A DNA stretch of 40,742 bases. It comes from a virus. How positions within the stretch are numbered: position 1 is the first letter of the stretch; every line of letters begins with the position of its first letter. Shown here piece after piece: positions 25,561 to 34,677 of this stretch. A program made the translations under genes and the position numbers. The stretch is taken from positions 1 to 40,742 of IMG/VR virus record IMGVR_UViG_3300034072_000939; one strand, given 5' to 3'. Under the pieces are notes generated by a model. The model did no database searches. It was not told the origin of the DNA and worked only from the letters and a program-made list of their open reading frames with translations.

Positions 25561-26913
25561 ATGCCGTTCACCCCTGAGTACCCCGATGAGATCCGGCGCC
25601 GGATGCTCACGCGCCTCATCGCCACGTCCCGGCTGATTGACCTCAGCGAGGGCAGCGAGTTCGGTTCGATTCTCGGCGTGGTCTCGGACGAGATGTCGAG
25701 CGTTCAGTTCAAACTCTCCGACTTCCACCAGTCGCATCTGTTTAATGCGCGTGGACAGCTGCTGGACGACCGTATCGCTCAGCTCCCCACAGGCTTTGAG
25801 CGGCGTCGTGAGCCTCGACCTGCTCGAGGTGGAAATGTCACGCTCTGGAGAAGTACGTCCGGGACCACTGTCAGCTACGGTCCTGGCGAGCTGTCGTTCA
25901 GCCGAGAAGACGCCCCTGACCTTAGGTACGTCAACACCGACACCATCACCTTCGATGCTGCAAGCCTTACGGCCACGGGCATCAGTGTCCGAAGTGTTGC
26001 CGTCGGCACGCTAACGAACGCCCCTCCGGGGGCTATCAACGTCCTCCTGTCGGCACCCTCTGATGTTTATCAGGTGCGCAATCTGGTGGGTGTTGGTGGC
26101 GGCTCCGAGCGCGAGTCTGATGATGAGCTTCGCGGACGCGCCGAGCTTTGGCTCAATGCCCTGACGCGCACCACCAACACAGCGATCGAGGCGCTGGCCG
26201 TCAACTACATCCCGACCAGCACAGATCAACGTGTCCGATACGCGCGTGTCTGGGAAGACCCAGACACGCGCGGATATTGCGAGCTTCTGATCGACGACGG
26301 CTTTGGTTTTATTGGCAGCACGCGAGCGGCTAATACTCAAAGTGGTGTGGTTCCTGACATCGACTCCACATCAGCCAGGCATCAGTTCACCTTTGAATCA
26401 CCCGCCGCAACGGCTCCAAATCTAACGGTGAGCGGTGTCACCTACACCGCTCCGACCTCGGACTTCCTTGTTGTCGAGGAGCGGGGTGTGATGCTGGCGA
26501 AGCCTAACTCCACGTCGTTGCCCCTCGCTGCAGGCGACGAGTGGTCTACAGGCGGGCATCAGGTTTACACCGGGCTTCCCGCCGAGCTTCAAGCGTACGT
26601 CGAAGCGAACTGCCGAGCCGCAGGCTCTCGAGTTCGCGTCGTCGTTCCGACTGTTACGAGCCTCAAGCTTAGTGCCAATGTTACGGTCTATCCGGGCTAC
26701 GATATCAGCGATGTGTTCGACACGGTGAAACGAGCCACGTCCGAGTACGTGTCTCGCGTCCTCCCAGGATCACCACTCCTCATTTTCCGCCTCTGCGGTG
26801 AGCTGATCAACATCCCTGGCGTACGCAACATCAAGTTTGACCAGACTGACCGGTACCCAGCGACGCCACGAACAAAGTTCGTCTGCTACTACAACGACAT
26901 CACATTGAGGTGA
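25561..26913 (+). CDS. Baseplate J-like wedge protein (T4 gp6 / P2 gpJ family)
   Basis: A 450-residue protein following the gp25-type domain, the usual gene order. Diagnostic stretches are RGGNVTLWRSTSGTTVSYGP (the beta part of baseplate J), RNLVGVGGGSERESDDELRG and RAELWLNALTRTTNTAIEAL (the conserved SDDELR-R helix of gpJ), and LPAELQAYVEANCRAAGSRV near the end. Gp6/gpJ forms the wedge ring that triggers sheath contraction. A perfect 14-bp inverted repeat lies inside the coding sequence at 26241-26272. The stop overlaps the next start as GTGA. Confidence 0.85.
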   Translation: MPFTPEYPDEIRRRMLTRLIATSRLIDLSEGSEFGSILGVVSDEMSSVQFKLSDFHQSHLFNARGQLLDDRIAQLPTGFERRREPRPARGGNVTLWRSTSGTTVSYGPGELSFSREDAPDLRYVNTDTITFDAASLTATGISVRSVAVGTLTNAPPGAINVLLSAPSDVYQVRNLVGVGGGSERESDDELRGRAELWLNALTRTTNTAIEALAVNYIPTSTDQRVRYARVWEDPDTRGYCELLIDDGFGFIGSTRAANTQSGVVPDIDSTSARHQFTFESPAATAPNLTVSGVTYTAPTSDFLVVEERGVMLAKPNSTSLPLAAGDEWSTGGHQVYTGLPAELQAYVEANCRAAGSRVRVVVPTVTSLKLSANVTVYPGYDISDVFDTVKRATSEYVSRVLPGSPLLIFRLCGELINIPGVRNIKFDQTDRYPATPRTKFVCYYNDITLR

Positions 26914-27191
26914 CCGTGATCCGAGTCTTCGTGCGGTGGGAAGACGGAAGGCCAACGGAAGAGGATTTTGATACTGATACTGAAGCATACGTCTGGATAA
27001 GAAGCAGCTCCGGGATTGCAAGCGCCGCTATCTGTGAGAAGTTCCCGGAGAACCCTTTGATGGATGATGTTGACAGAGCAGCTTGGATCTGTGTGGATGT
27101 CGTCAGACCTAGTGAAGAGATCTGGCGCTCTCAACCAGAAGAAGAGCCAGATGAAAGACCTGTAAGTAAGAAGAAGCGCAAGAAGGGGTGA
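26910..27191 (+). CDS. Small acidic-to-basic protein of unknown function
   Basis: A 93-residue protein between the J-like gene and the first fibre gene. The GTG at 26910 overlaps the previous stop; a second in-frame GTG at 26916 is also possible. The N-terminal two thirds are acidic and beta-like (VIRVFVRWEDGRPTEEDFDT); the C-terminus is a charged tail ending SKKKRKKG. Position suggests a small baseplate or fibre-joining protein. No family was recognised. Confidence 0.55.
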   Translation: MTVIRVFVRWEDGRPTEEDFDTDTEAYVWIRSSSGIASAAICEKFPENPLMDDVDRAAWICVDVVRPSEEIWRSQPEEEPDERPVSKKKRKKG

Positions 27192-27194
27192 TCT

Positions 27195-28481
27195 ATGGCC
27201 ACAGGTGACCGGCCCATTTTCCCGCTGACCAACCAGCGCCTTGATAAAGCTGACCTTGAAGCGATCAGCGACCTCGTCGGCGAAAATATCATGCGGACGG
27301 TTGGTGCATTGCTCGGCCCCTGTGGCGGGCTGCTCAGCGATGTCGTCGCAACCTATGATAGCACGGTCGGGACTGTGACTATCGGCGCCTGCCGGCTTGG
27401 TTATGCAGCCTTGGCCACAGACTCGAACGTCGTGATCGACGGCGGTGTGGTCCGGTGGGACCCCGCCTACGTGGCTGGTGGTGACGTCGTCGACATCAGT
27501 TCGTTCGGTACTGCCGAAGGGGATGACGGGTACATCTTCTTCAGGCGGTCTGAGCTTGAGCACGACGAGGACAACCGCGCCTATTACGACGCGCTTGCTC
27601 AAGAAAAGAAGGTCGGCGTCGCGAACACCCGATCGCGTGAGATCGCTGAGTTCGGCACCGCCCTGACCTACGATGGACTGCTCCGTTCCGAGGGTTGGTT
27701 CCCTTTTCTTTACGTGAAGTTCACCAACCCCAGCGGGGTACCTTCGATCTATAAGATCTCGGCCTTCGATGGTTTTGGCGGCGGCGTTGACAACGCGGGT
27801 CTGGCTAGAGCGTTTGGCGGTGACGTCGGTCTCGGTGTCGACTGGGACGAAGGCTACGTGGGCATCGCTCGCCTTTTTCGTGAGGCGCTCGGAAGCATCC
27901 AGCACGCTTACGACAGCGATTTTGCGCTGGATTCGCAGGGATCCATCACATCAGGAATTTCTGAGCAGGCGTATCGCTGGACAGGCTACGCGCTTCCCCG
28001 TGGTATAAAGCAGCTCAATGCTGACTTGGCTACAGCTGAGACCACACTCACCTCGATTGAGTCAGATGTTAACAACATTGTCTCCACGACCGTGGAGGAC
28101 ACTGACACCCTGAAGTCTTCATACCCGAAGACTGCCACGCTATTCGTGGCCGAGGTGGATACCGACGCGGAGGAACACACCTACACCTCCGCGCTCTTGG
28201 CCGACCCCCTCATATCGATCACGTACGGTACCACAGGGGTCACGGTTTTTGACTTCTATTCTGACGGCAGCTCCTACATCTCTTACAACACCGTCGCTGT
28301 GTTGCTAAGTGCTGAGGGTACTGGTGGTACGGGTAGCATACGATTTGTTCACTATGAGTGGACAAGCACGCATCAACTCACCATTCGAATCAAAGATTCG
28401 GCTGGTAGCGCTATCGAGGGCAAGTTCTCAATGTGCCTGATCAACAAGACGGGCAATCCGTGGAACTACCTCAGCACCTAA
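27195..28481 (+). CDS. Baseplate-proximal tail fibre protein
   Basis: A 428-residue protein after the baseplate wedge genes. The N-terminus (DRPIFPLTNQRLDKADLEAI) is a likely baseplate-attachment part. A beta-rich middle follows (VTIGACRLGYAALATDSNVV), then a Gly-rich segment, a short possible coiled coil (LNADLATAETTLTSIESDVN) and a beta-sandwich C-terminal part (VAEVDTDAEEHTYTSALLAD) ending GNPWNYLST. This matches fibre or adaptor proteins in overall make-up, but no specific family is recognised. Four small stem-loops lie in tandem at 28082-28193. Confidence 0.55.
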   Translation: MATGDRPIFPLTNQRLDKADLEAISDLVGENIMRTVGALLGPCGGLLSDVVATYDSTVGTVTIGACRLGYAALATDSNVVIDGGVVRWDPAYVAGGDVVDISSFGTAEGDDGYIFFRRSELEHDEDNRAYYDALAQEKKVGVANTRSREIAEFGTALTYDGLLRSEGWFPFLYVKFTNPSGVPSIYKISAFDGFGGGVDNAGLARAFGGDVGLGVDWDEGYVGIARLFREALGSIQHAYDSDFALDSQGSITSGISEQAYRWTGYALPRGIKQLNADLATAETTLTSIESDVNNIVSTTVEDTDTLKSSYPKTATLFVAEVDTDAEEHTYTSALLADPLISITYGTTGVTVFDFYSDGSSYISYNTVAVLLSAEGTGGTGSIRFVHYEWTSTHQLTIRIKDSAGSAIEGKFSMCLINKTGNPWNYLST

Positions 28482-28511
28482 TAAAATCATTGTGAAGGGT
28501 GGGTAATATCA

Positions 28512-30251
28512 ATGGCTGATCCAATCGCCGTCATCACAATCACGGGCACGTCCGAGATCAATTACTCGGACCTCTCGCCCACCCCGCCGTTGCGAACCTT
28601 GAGCGGCACGTCTTCGACGCCGGGCAGCGGCTCGAGCATTTCCACCTATCAGTGGTACTTGCTCAGCGCCCCGACCGGATCGGCTGCGACGTTCAACGAT
28701 GACACGCTGGCGTCGCCCACCCTCGGGCCGCTCGACAGGGCCGGTACCTATCGCGTCTTCCTCGTCGTGACGAACGACCTGAGTGACAGCAGCCACTCGG
28801 CACCTGTGCCCATCCAGAGCCTGTCCTCGCCCTACTCGTTTGCAGTGCCGCCCGCCTCGGCCTTTTTCGAGATCCGGGTGCTGACCGAGTTCGCCGGTCT
28901 GAAGAAGGTCGCCTACGGCGAGCGAGATTGGCTCGAGGATGGCCTCTGGCCTCTCGTCGATGCGGTCGATGCGCATGAGGGCAAGCTTGATGACATCTGG
29001 GTATCGCCTGGTGTCATCAAGGCTAACACCATTCAGGAGTACACCTCGGCCAATGGCGTGTACGTCGACGGGGTGCTGCTGAAGGACGGTGATGTAAAGG
29101 CCGCCACCTCCAGCGATGCTCTCTACACCAATATCCTTATCGGCGGGTCCGCAGCTGGCGGTAGCTCGAGCCTCATCGTCTATGCGTCACCGACCACTGT
29201 GATAGGTAACTTTGGATGCAGCGGCCTTACGGCCATGAACACAATCAACGAGTACACCACGAACTCGGGGGTGACTGTTGAAGGTGTCCTTGTGAAGGAC
29301 GGCGATGTCACCGTAGCGACCTCATCTGACAGAGTCTATACCAACCGCGTAGAGGCTGGGTCAGTCGCGGGCGGCAGTAACGACCTGATGCTTTATGCCA
29401 CGGGTGACACCCTAGTTCGGTCCAACAGCCTCGACTGCAACTGCGAGGTCAGGTCCACGTACCTTGAGCCTTACTCTAACAACACTTCAGTTATCGCGCG
29501 TGGTCGCGGCACGCACACCGCCGACCTCGATGTCGACATCATCGAAGCGGACACGACCGGTGGGGGTGTCACCGTACTTGGTAAAGGTACGCACAGCTAC
29601 GACCTTCAAGCGGACATCATCAAGACCAACTCGGTCACCAGTGATGTCGTCGGCGCGATGACGCTCACGAATACTGTCGGCGCCATTCAGATCCAAGCTG
29701 CAACCGCTATCACGCTGACCGCTGGTAGCGCTATTCAGATGGCTGGTCTTGAGACCAATCTCGGTGGCAGCGCTAACTACAACAGTGTGCCTGTTTGCAT
29801 CGCCAGCCAGTACTCAAACACCACGACAACGGGTACGTCTGAGCAGACACTCTGGGGACCCATCAATCTCCCTGCCAACATGCTTCATGTGAACGGGGAC
29901 AAGATTGTCGGATGGGCACTGTTCGCGACGGCGGCCAACAACCACTCTAAGACGGTAACCGTCACGATTAATTCGACTCCGGTCACCATCGCGACCCGCA
30001 CCTCGGCGGCTAACAATGGCTGGATCAAGCTAGACTTTGTGCTTCAGCGCACCGGCTCATCCACCCAGGTCTATTGGAGCGAGTCACGCGACAGTGACGG
30101 GGTCTACGGCGCGGGCAGCTTGAGCACCTCGTCTGTCACAGACACCGCTGCGATTCCCTTCGCTATAAAGGCGACCACAGCGTCGGGCGCTGGTGACGTC
30201 ACGCTCAAGACAGTTCACATTGAGTTCTGGCACTCGGACACCCTTCCATGA
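28512..30251 (+). CDS. Tail fibre protein with PKD-like N-terminus and internal repeats
   Basis: A 579-residue protein. Residues about 5-103 look like an Ig/PKD domain (STYQWYLLSAPTGSAATF, then RAGTYRVFLVVTNDLSD). Residues 172-207 and 243-278 are near-identical repeats (NTI-EYT, then VDGVL or VEGVL, then KDGDV and ATSSD) of the fibre-shaft type common in phage trimeric fibres. A second repeat pair is RGRGTHTADLDVDIIEAD (about 331-347) and LGKGTHSYDLQADIIKTN (about 356-373). The C-terminal about 150 residues form a beta-sandwich (ANMLHVNGDKIVGWALFATA and on), probably the receptor-binding head. The stop overlaps the next ATG. Confidence 0.68.
   Translation: MADPIAVITITGTSEINYSDLSPTPPLRTLSGTSSTPGSGSSISTYQWYLLSAPTGSAATFNDDTLASPTLGPLDRAGTYRVFLVVTNDLSDSSHSAPVPIQSLSSPYSFAVPPASAFFEIRVLTEFAGLKKVAYGERDWLEDGLWPLVDAVDAHEGKLDDIWVSPGVIKANTIQEYTSANGVYVDGVLLKDGDVKAATSSDALYTNILIGGSAAGGSSSLIVYASPTTVIGNFGCSGLTAMNTINEYTTNSGVTVEGVLVKDGDVTVATSSDRVYTNRVEAGSVAGGSNDLMLYATGDTLVRSNSLDCNCEVRSTYLEPYSNNTSVIARGRGTHTADLDVDIIEADTTGGGVTVLGKGTHSYDLQADIIKTNSVTSDVVGAMTLTNTVGAIQIQAATAITLTAGSAIQMAGLETNLGGSANYNSVPVCIASQYSNTTTTGTSEQTLWGPINLPANMLHVNGDKIVGWALFATAANNHSKTVTVTINSTPVTIATRTSAANNGWIKLDFVLQRTGSSTQVYWSESRDSDGVYGAGSLSTSSVTDTAAIPFAIKATTASGAGDVTLKTVHIEFWHSDTLP
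29025..29399 (+). repeat. Two-copy repeat in the fibre shaft
   Basis: The coding sequence for residues 172-225 recurs for residues 243-296, 213 bp apart. The two copies share the order NTI-EYT, DGVL or EGVL, LKDGDV or VKDGDV, ATSSD, YTN, GGS or AGS and AGG at protein level, while the DNA has diverged, so the duplication is old. Confidence 0.75.
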
Positions 30252-30874
30252 GCAGCTTCCCCTTTACCGGCGCGGGTGACCCTACTTCTTACCCTGGGTT
30301 CTCTGGCCCCTACGGAAGTGCTGGGGCTGGTGCTCCACTGGAGTACCCTGACTTTCCTGGGGACTATTTCCCCGCGCTCGGTTCAGGGGACCCATTTTCC
30401 ACCGCTGACGTTACGTTCATCGTGTCGTTCAATTTCGGCGGGTACTGGTCCTACAACAGCCCTGAGTACAGCCCGCTACGGAACCCCGACCCGTACTGGC
30501 TTTCTCAGGAGGGCGGCTACACGGTGGAGCTGCACTCTGCCGGTCAGGTCCTCTACGACGGCCCATACCGGGTTGACCTGATCGACGCTGCCGGACAGTC
30601 GCATCCGATCCTCGAGCCCGGATGCTATGGCGGGGTGCAGGACGGCGGCACGGAGATCCAGCCCGAGCCGAACGGCACGAGCCTCGTCTTCGGCTCGCCG
30701 CCGACACCACTCGGCGAGTACACGATCCGCGTGTCCGACAAGTTCGACATCGCTGTGTACGTCCCCGAGACGCTCCTCGCTGTCCCCGTGCCCGACAGCA
30801 ACGAGGTCAGCGGTATCCGGTCTGGCCTCCCCAACACTGTGTTTGTTCACGCTTACCCTGACAAGAGCGACTAA
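30248..30874 (+). CDS. Unrecognised tail-region protein, Gly/Pro/Tyr-rich N-terminus
   Basis: A 208-residue protein coupled to the fibre gene by an ATGA overlap. The first 55 residues are low complexity (GAGDPTSYPGFSGPYGSAGA). The rest is beta-rich (GGYTVELHSAGQVLYDGPYR, then EYTIRVSDKFDIAVYVPETL). No catalytic motif is seen. Its place between two fibre genes suggests a fibre-associated or fibre-cap structural protein, but this is position only. Confidence 0.5.
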   Translation: MSSFPFTGAGDPTSYPGFSGPYGSAGAGAPLEYPDFPGDYFPALGSGDPFSTADVTFIVSFNFGGYWSYNSPEYSPLRNPDPYWLSQEGGYTVELHSAGQVLYDGPYRVDLIDAAGQSHPILEPGCYGGVQDGGTEIQPEPNGTSLVFGSPPTPLGEYTIRVSDKFDIAVYVPETLLAVPVPDSNEVSGIRSGLPNTVFVHAYPDKSD

Positions 30875-30891
30875 TCGCTTCGGAGCCGAGC

Positions 30892-33800
30892 ATGGCCTAC
30901 TCCAACGCTATCTTCTTTGTCGATGACGGCTCCGTTTCAGGCACCCCAGGGAGCGATTCGGCCCGCACGCCTCTGACCAGCTGCACGGCCAGCAACCCGA
31001 GCGGGACCATCACCCGAATCACGAAAGTCAGTCACGGGCTTGTCACCGGAGCGGTCGTCGATCTCACCGACTTCGATTCGTGGCTGAACAACGCTTGGAA
31101 GATCACGAAGATCGACAACGACAACTTTGACCTCGTCGGCGCGACGTGGCAGACCACTGGTGACGCCAGCGGCACCGTCACGCCGCGCGGGGGAAGCTCG
31201 TGGGCCGATGCGTGGCTGACGACGCAGTACGGAGCTACGTCAGCTCGAATCCAGCCCGGCGACACCATCCGTCACGCCAAGAGCGGTGACCCTGCTTCTG
31301 TCGGCGGCGCTCAGTGGACGGGCGGTGTTCTTGGAGACGAGAAGGCCATCACGTCGAGCACCGACGCGACCCCGATCGTCGTCACCGCTACGAGCCACGG
31401 CTTCATCGACGGCGACTATGTACGCATCTATGACCATGCGACGAACACCAACGCTAACGGCGTGTGGCGTGTGGCTAACAAGACGCCAAACACGTTCGAG
31501 CTTGTAGACCCAGAGACAGGAGCTAACCGCGCTGGAAATGGTGCGGGTGCTGGTTCCGGCGGGACTGCTCGGAATATCACGGCGCAGGTCGTTTACCTCG
31601 ATGCCGCACAGACCGCCACAGTCGATAACTGTGAGGTCGCATGGACGGGGGTTACTGGGTACGTTTCTGACGTCATTACCGTTACGGCGGGTGGTAAAGG
31701 TTATCAGGTCGACGACATCCTGACGATCGACGACGGCCCTTCAGACGCCACTGTTCGTGTACTCACGGTTGCGACCACCGGCCCTGTCCTCACCGTAGCA
31801 ATCAACGATGGCGGCACGGGGTACACTATTGGTGACACCCTCTTTATCCAGGCTGGCGATAACGCGGCCTCCGTCTCAGTGACGGCGACCTCAGGGCTGC
31901 CCGATAATGCGGTGACCGCTGTGACTGTCCTGACTGGCGGTACTGGCTACTCGGTGGCTTCTGGTCTGAGCACCACTGGCGGAACGGGTATCACCAACTG
32001 CCTGCTCGACGTCCTGACCGTCGATGACGGTGACGTCCTCACCGTTGACCTCGAAGACCAGTCGGCTCTCGGTGGGTACACGGCGGGCTCTGGAGTCGCT
32101 ACGCTGAACGGCTCTGGTACGGGCTGTACCTTGGATATCGCAGCTGTTTCGGCGGGTAACTTCACTCTGAAAGACAACGCCTCTGGCTGGGAATCACCGC
32201 AGGGTGACAAGCACATCGAGTTTCAGATCGGTAGCAATCTGGTGGCTGGCGGAATCCCTGCGCGCCTGTGTTACCGCGCTCTCCCATCCACGCTCGACCT
32301 CAGCAGCTACAGCAAGCTCTCTTTCTGGGCTTACGCAAACGGCGACGCGCCAGCAGCGAACGAGTGGAAGCTTTGCCTGTGCTCCGACAGCTCGGGCCAG
32401 ACAGTCGTCGATACCATCAAGCTGACCGCCCTTCCGGCGTCTCAGAAGTGGTATCCGCTTACCCTAGCTCGTGTTGGCGGCGGTAATTTCGGGGCTTCCA
32501 TCCAGTCAATCGCGCTCTACTCGGATACCGCCACGGCGCTTAACGCGACGATCGAAATAGACAACATCATCGCCTGCACAGCTAGCGGTTTGAATCTGCA
32601 GTCGCTGATCACAAAGAACAGCGCTGCCCACGGTGGTAGCGAGTACGCCTACTCGATTGAGTCGATCAGCGGTCGTGTGGTCATGCTCGGGTCTTTTCCG
32701 ACGTCTAACTTTGTTCCTAAGGGATCAGCGCGACGCGGCTATATCGGCACGACTGCTAACGTGACAACCTACATCCGTAAGCCGATCATCTCTATTCAGA
32801 CCAGCGGCTACGCTAATCGAGCCACTGACAACGGTGCTTACGGAAACAACATCCTATACTCCGGTGGCTGGGACCCCGTAGGCGGTACACAGAACGGCAC
32901 GACCATCTTCGACGGACATGCCGGCACGGGTACAGGGTTTTATACCTCCAAGGCGTACAATACCGTCGAGCGTTTTCAGTTTTCGCGCTACGACACCGGG
33001 CTGAGAATTGAAGATTCAGCTGCGTTTAGAAATACGATTACTGACGTGGTCGCGACGCACTGTCTCACACAAGGTGTTGTTCTCAATAACTGCGAGCTGA
33101 ACACCATTGAGTCTTTGCGTGCGAACTACTGCGTCACTGGCCTGTCGATGGCTGGATGCACCAATAATACAGCTGACATCGATAATCTCACTAACTGCGT
33201 CAACGGCGTGACCTTTTCTGCAGGCGCGGCCGACAACGTTATCGAGGATATTGCCTGCCAGTACTGCTCTTATGGTGCGTACATGGCCGCGTCGTCCGAT
33301 AACGAGATCAAGGCAGGCACGTTCAGCAACTGCACCGCAGGAGTCTTCATGCTCGGCGGTCACAATTACGGTCGCGGCCTGACGTTCACCAGCTGCACCT
33401 ACGACGTCTACCCGTACCCATCTTTGAAGTCTGCCAAGTTCGACTCTAAGAGCCACGACGGCACTGGTCAGAACTACCTCTTCGACCAGGGTGTTGAGGT
33501 TGTCAGCCAAGCAACGACTCGATCCGGTGGTAGCGGTTTGATGTGGGGTATCACCCTCACCTCGCCGATGGGTCCATATCGCGACGAGGGCTGGCCGTAC
33601 TACCTGCCCGTCGCGCAGGTGCCGGTCGAAGCGAACCTCCTCGTTACCGCATCGCTGTGGATGCAGAAGAGCGATGCTGCCGACATCGAGGGGTCATTTA
33701 TCTGCAAGGGTGACCAAGTCGCGGGCGTGCCTCTCGACGTCGAGACCGTGAAGGCCGCTGACACCAGCTGGGAAAACGTGACCATCACTTTCACCCCAAC

Positions 33801-33900
33801 CGCGCGCGGTGTCGTGGAGCTTGGTGTCAAGGTCTGGTTCGTGACCAGCGCCCCGCAGACCGTCTATATCGACGACATCTCCATCAGCCAGGCGGTGTGA
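30892..33900 (+). CDS. Large tailspike / fibre with right-handed beta-helix
   Basis: A 1002-residue modular protein. Residues about 40-95 and 155-210 carry two small beta-barrel modules with the HGL/HGF, then G-V or GDYV, pattern (VSHGLVTGAVVDL and ATSHGFIDGDYVRIY). Residues about 265-400 hold Gly-rich repeats GGKGYQVDD, GGTGYTIGD, GGTGYSVAS and LGGYTAGS. About 425-565 is a carbohydrate-binding-like beta-sandwich. About 665-840 is a right-handed parallel beta-helix with short repeating NNCE-NTIESL, then NCVNGV, then NCTAGV coils rich in Cys and Asn. About 870-1002 is a second beta-sandwich. A host-polysaccharide binding or degrading role is likely. No lyase or hydrolase active site could be placed. 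Confidence 0.68.
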   Translation: MAYSNAIFFVDDGSVSGTPGSDSARTPLTSCTASNPSGTITRITKVSHGLVTGAVVDLTDFDSWLNNAWKITKIDNDNFDLVGATWQTTGDASGTVTPRGGSSWADAWLTTQYGATSARIQPGDTIRHAKSGDPASVGGAQWTGGVLGDEKAITSSTDATPIVVTATSHGFIDGDYVRIYDHATNTNANGVWRVANKTPNTFELVDPETGANRAGNGAGAGSGGTARNITAQVVYLDAAQTATVDNCEVAWTGVTGYVSDVITVTAGGKGYQVDDILTIDDGPSDATVRVLTVATTGPVLTVAINDGGTGYTIGDTLFIQAGDNAASVSVTATSGLPDNAVTAVTVLTGGTGYSVASGLSTTGGTGITNCLLDVLTVDDGDVLTVDLEDQSALGGYTAGSGVATLNGSGTGCTLDIAAVSAGNFTLKDNASGWESPQGDKHIEFQIGSNLVAGGIPARLCYRALPSTLDLSSYSKLSFWAYANGDAPAANEWKLCLCSDSSGQTVVDTIKLTALPASQKWYPLTLARVGGGNFGASIQSIALYSDTATALNATIEIDNIIACTASGLNLQSLITKNSAAHGGSEYAYSIESISGRVVMLGSFPTSNFVPKGSARRGYIGTTANVTTYIRKPIISIQTSGYANRATDNGAYGNNILYSGGWDPVGGTQNGTTIFDGHAGTGTGFYTSKAYNTVERFQFSRYDTGLRIEDSAAFRNTITDVVATHCLTQGVVLNNCELNTIESLRANYCVTGLSMAGCTNNTADIDNLTNCVNGVTFSAGAADNVIEDIACQYCSYGAYMAASSDNEIKAGTFSNCTAGVFMLGGHNYGRGLTFTSCTYDVYPYPSLKSAKFDSKSHDGTGQNYLFDQGVEVVSQATTRSGGSGLMWGITLTSPMGPYRDEGWPYYLPVAQVPVEANLLVTASLWMQKSDAADIEGSFICKGDQVAGVPLDVETVKAADTSWENVTITFTPTARGVVELGVKVWFVTSAPQTVYIDDISISQAV

Positions 33901-33901
33901 C

Positions 33902-34663
33902 GTGACGACCACCACCAACAGTGTCGCCCTGAACTACGACTACAGGGGAGCGCCCTTTGTCAGGGTTCCTGTCAGTAATGGGACCGACACCTCGGACCTC
34001 TCCTATGACTGGAGAGGCGCCCCGTTCGTCGCGATCACGCCGAATTTCGCGACGATCACGCCGACGCTGGTGGATATCAATCACGTCGACGTCGAGCTGA
34101 GTACGGCCGTGACCGTCACCGGCTGGGAGTTTCTCCTCGACGGTGTGTCCGCGCTGGTGTCGGTTGAGGCGTTGAGTTCGACCGAGTTTCGGCTGACGAC
34201 AGACCTCCTGCGCCCCGGACGAACCTATTACGTCCGGGCGTTTTATTCGGTGGGCAACAGCGGCCTCGTGGCGTTCTCGATCCCGACCAATCCGTCGTGG
34301 ATCAACTACAACGCCTACCCGCTGCCGTTCCCGATGAAGCTCCTCGAGTCCGTCACCTACATGTTCGGAAAGGAGCTTCAGTACCTCGGTGGCGTGCCGG
34401 TCACCCACCTCACTCAGAACTACACCGCGCTCGGCACCTACATGATGGTGAAGAGCACCCTCGGCTTCCAGCGGTCCGGCTATTTCTACGTCGCCGGTCG
34501 GAAGTTCTACTACGGATCGAAGACGCAGACCGCTCTCCTCGAGCTAGAGGGCGATGACGTCTACGACAACATCCCGAGCGGCTCGAAGGTCACCTTCGAT
34601 TCGAAGTCCGTCGAGCCGTCAGATTACACCCCAGGGATTATCGTCACGGCGTCATTCCCGTGA
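33902..34663 (+). CDS. Tail-region structural protein with YxxRGAPFV repeats
   Basis: A 253-residue protein starting at GTG 33902, one base after the spike stop. Near the N-terminus a short motif occurs twice (NYDYRGAPFVRV and SYDWRGAPFVAI). The middle reads as an Ig-like beta-sandwich (VTVTGWEFLLDGVSALVSVE, then LRPGRTYYVRAFYSVGNSGL). The C-terminal half is beta-rich with YVAGRKFYYGSKTQTALLEL. No known catalytic signature is seen. It probably belongs to the fibre or baseplate accessory set. A GC-rich stem followed by TTTTATT lies inside the gene at 34211-34247. Confidence 0.5.
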   Translation: MTTTTNSVALNYDYRGAPFVRVPVSNGTDTSDLSYDWRGAPFVAITPNFATITPTLVDINHVDVELSTAVTVTGWEFLLDGVSALVSVEALSSTEFRLTTDLLRPGRTYYVRAFYSVGNSGLVAFSIPTNPSWINYNAYPLPFPMKLLESVTYMFGKELQYLGGVPVTHLTQNYTALGTYMMVKSTLGFQRSGYFYVAGRKFYYGSKTQTALLELEGDDVYDNIPSGSKVTFDSKSVEPSDYTPGIIVTASFP

Positions 34664-34677
34664 GCGTGAGGTAGACC

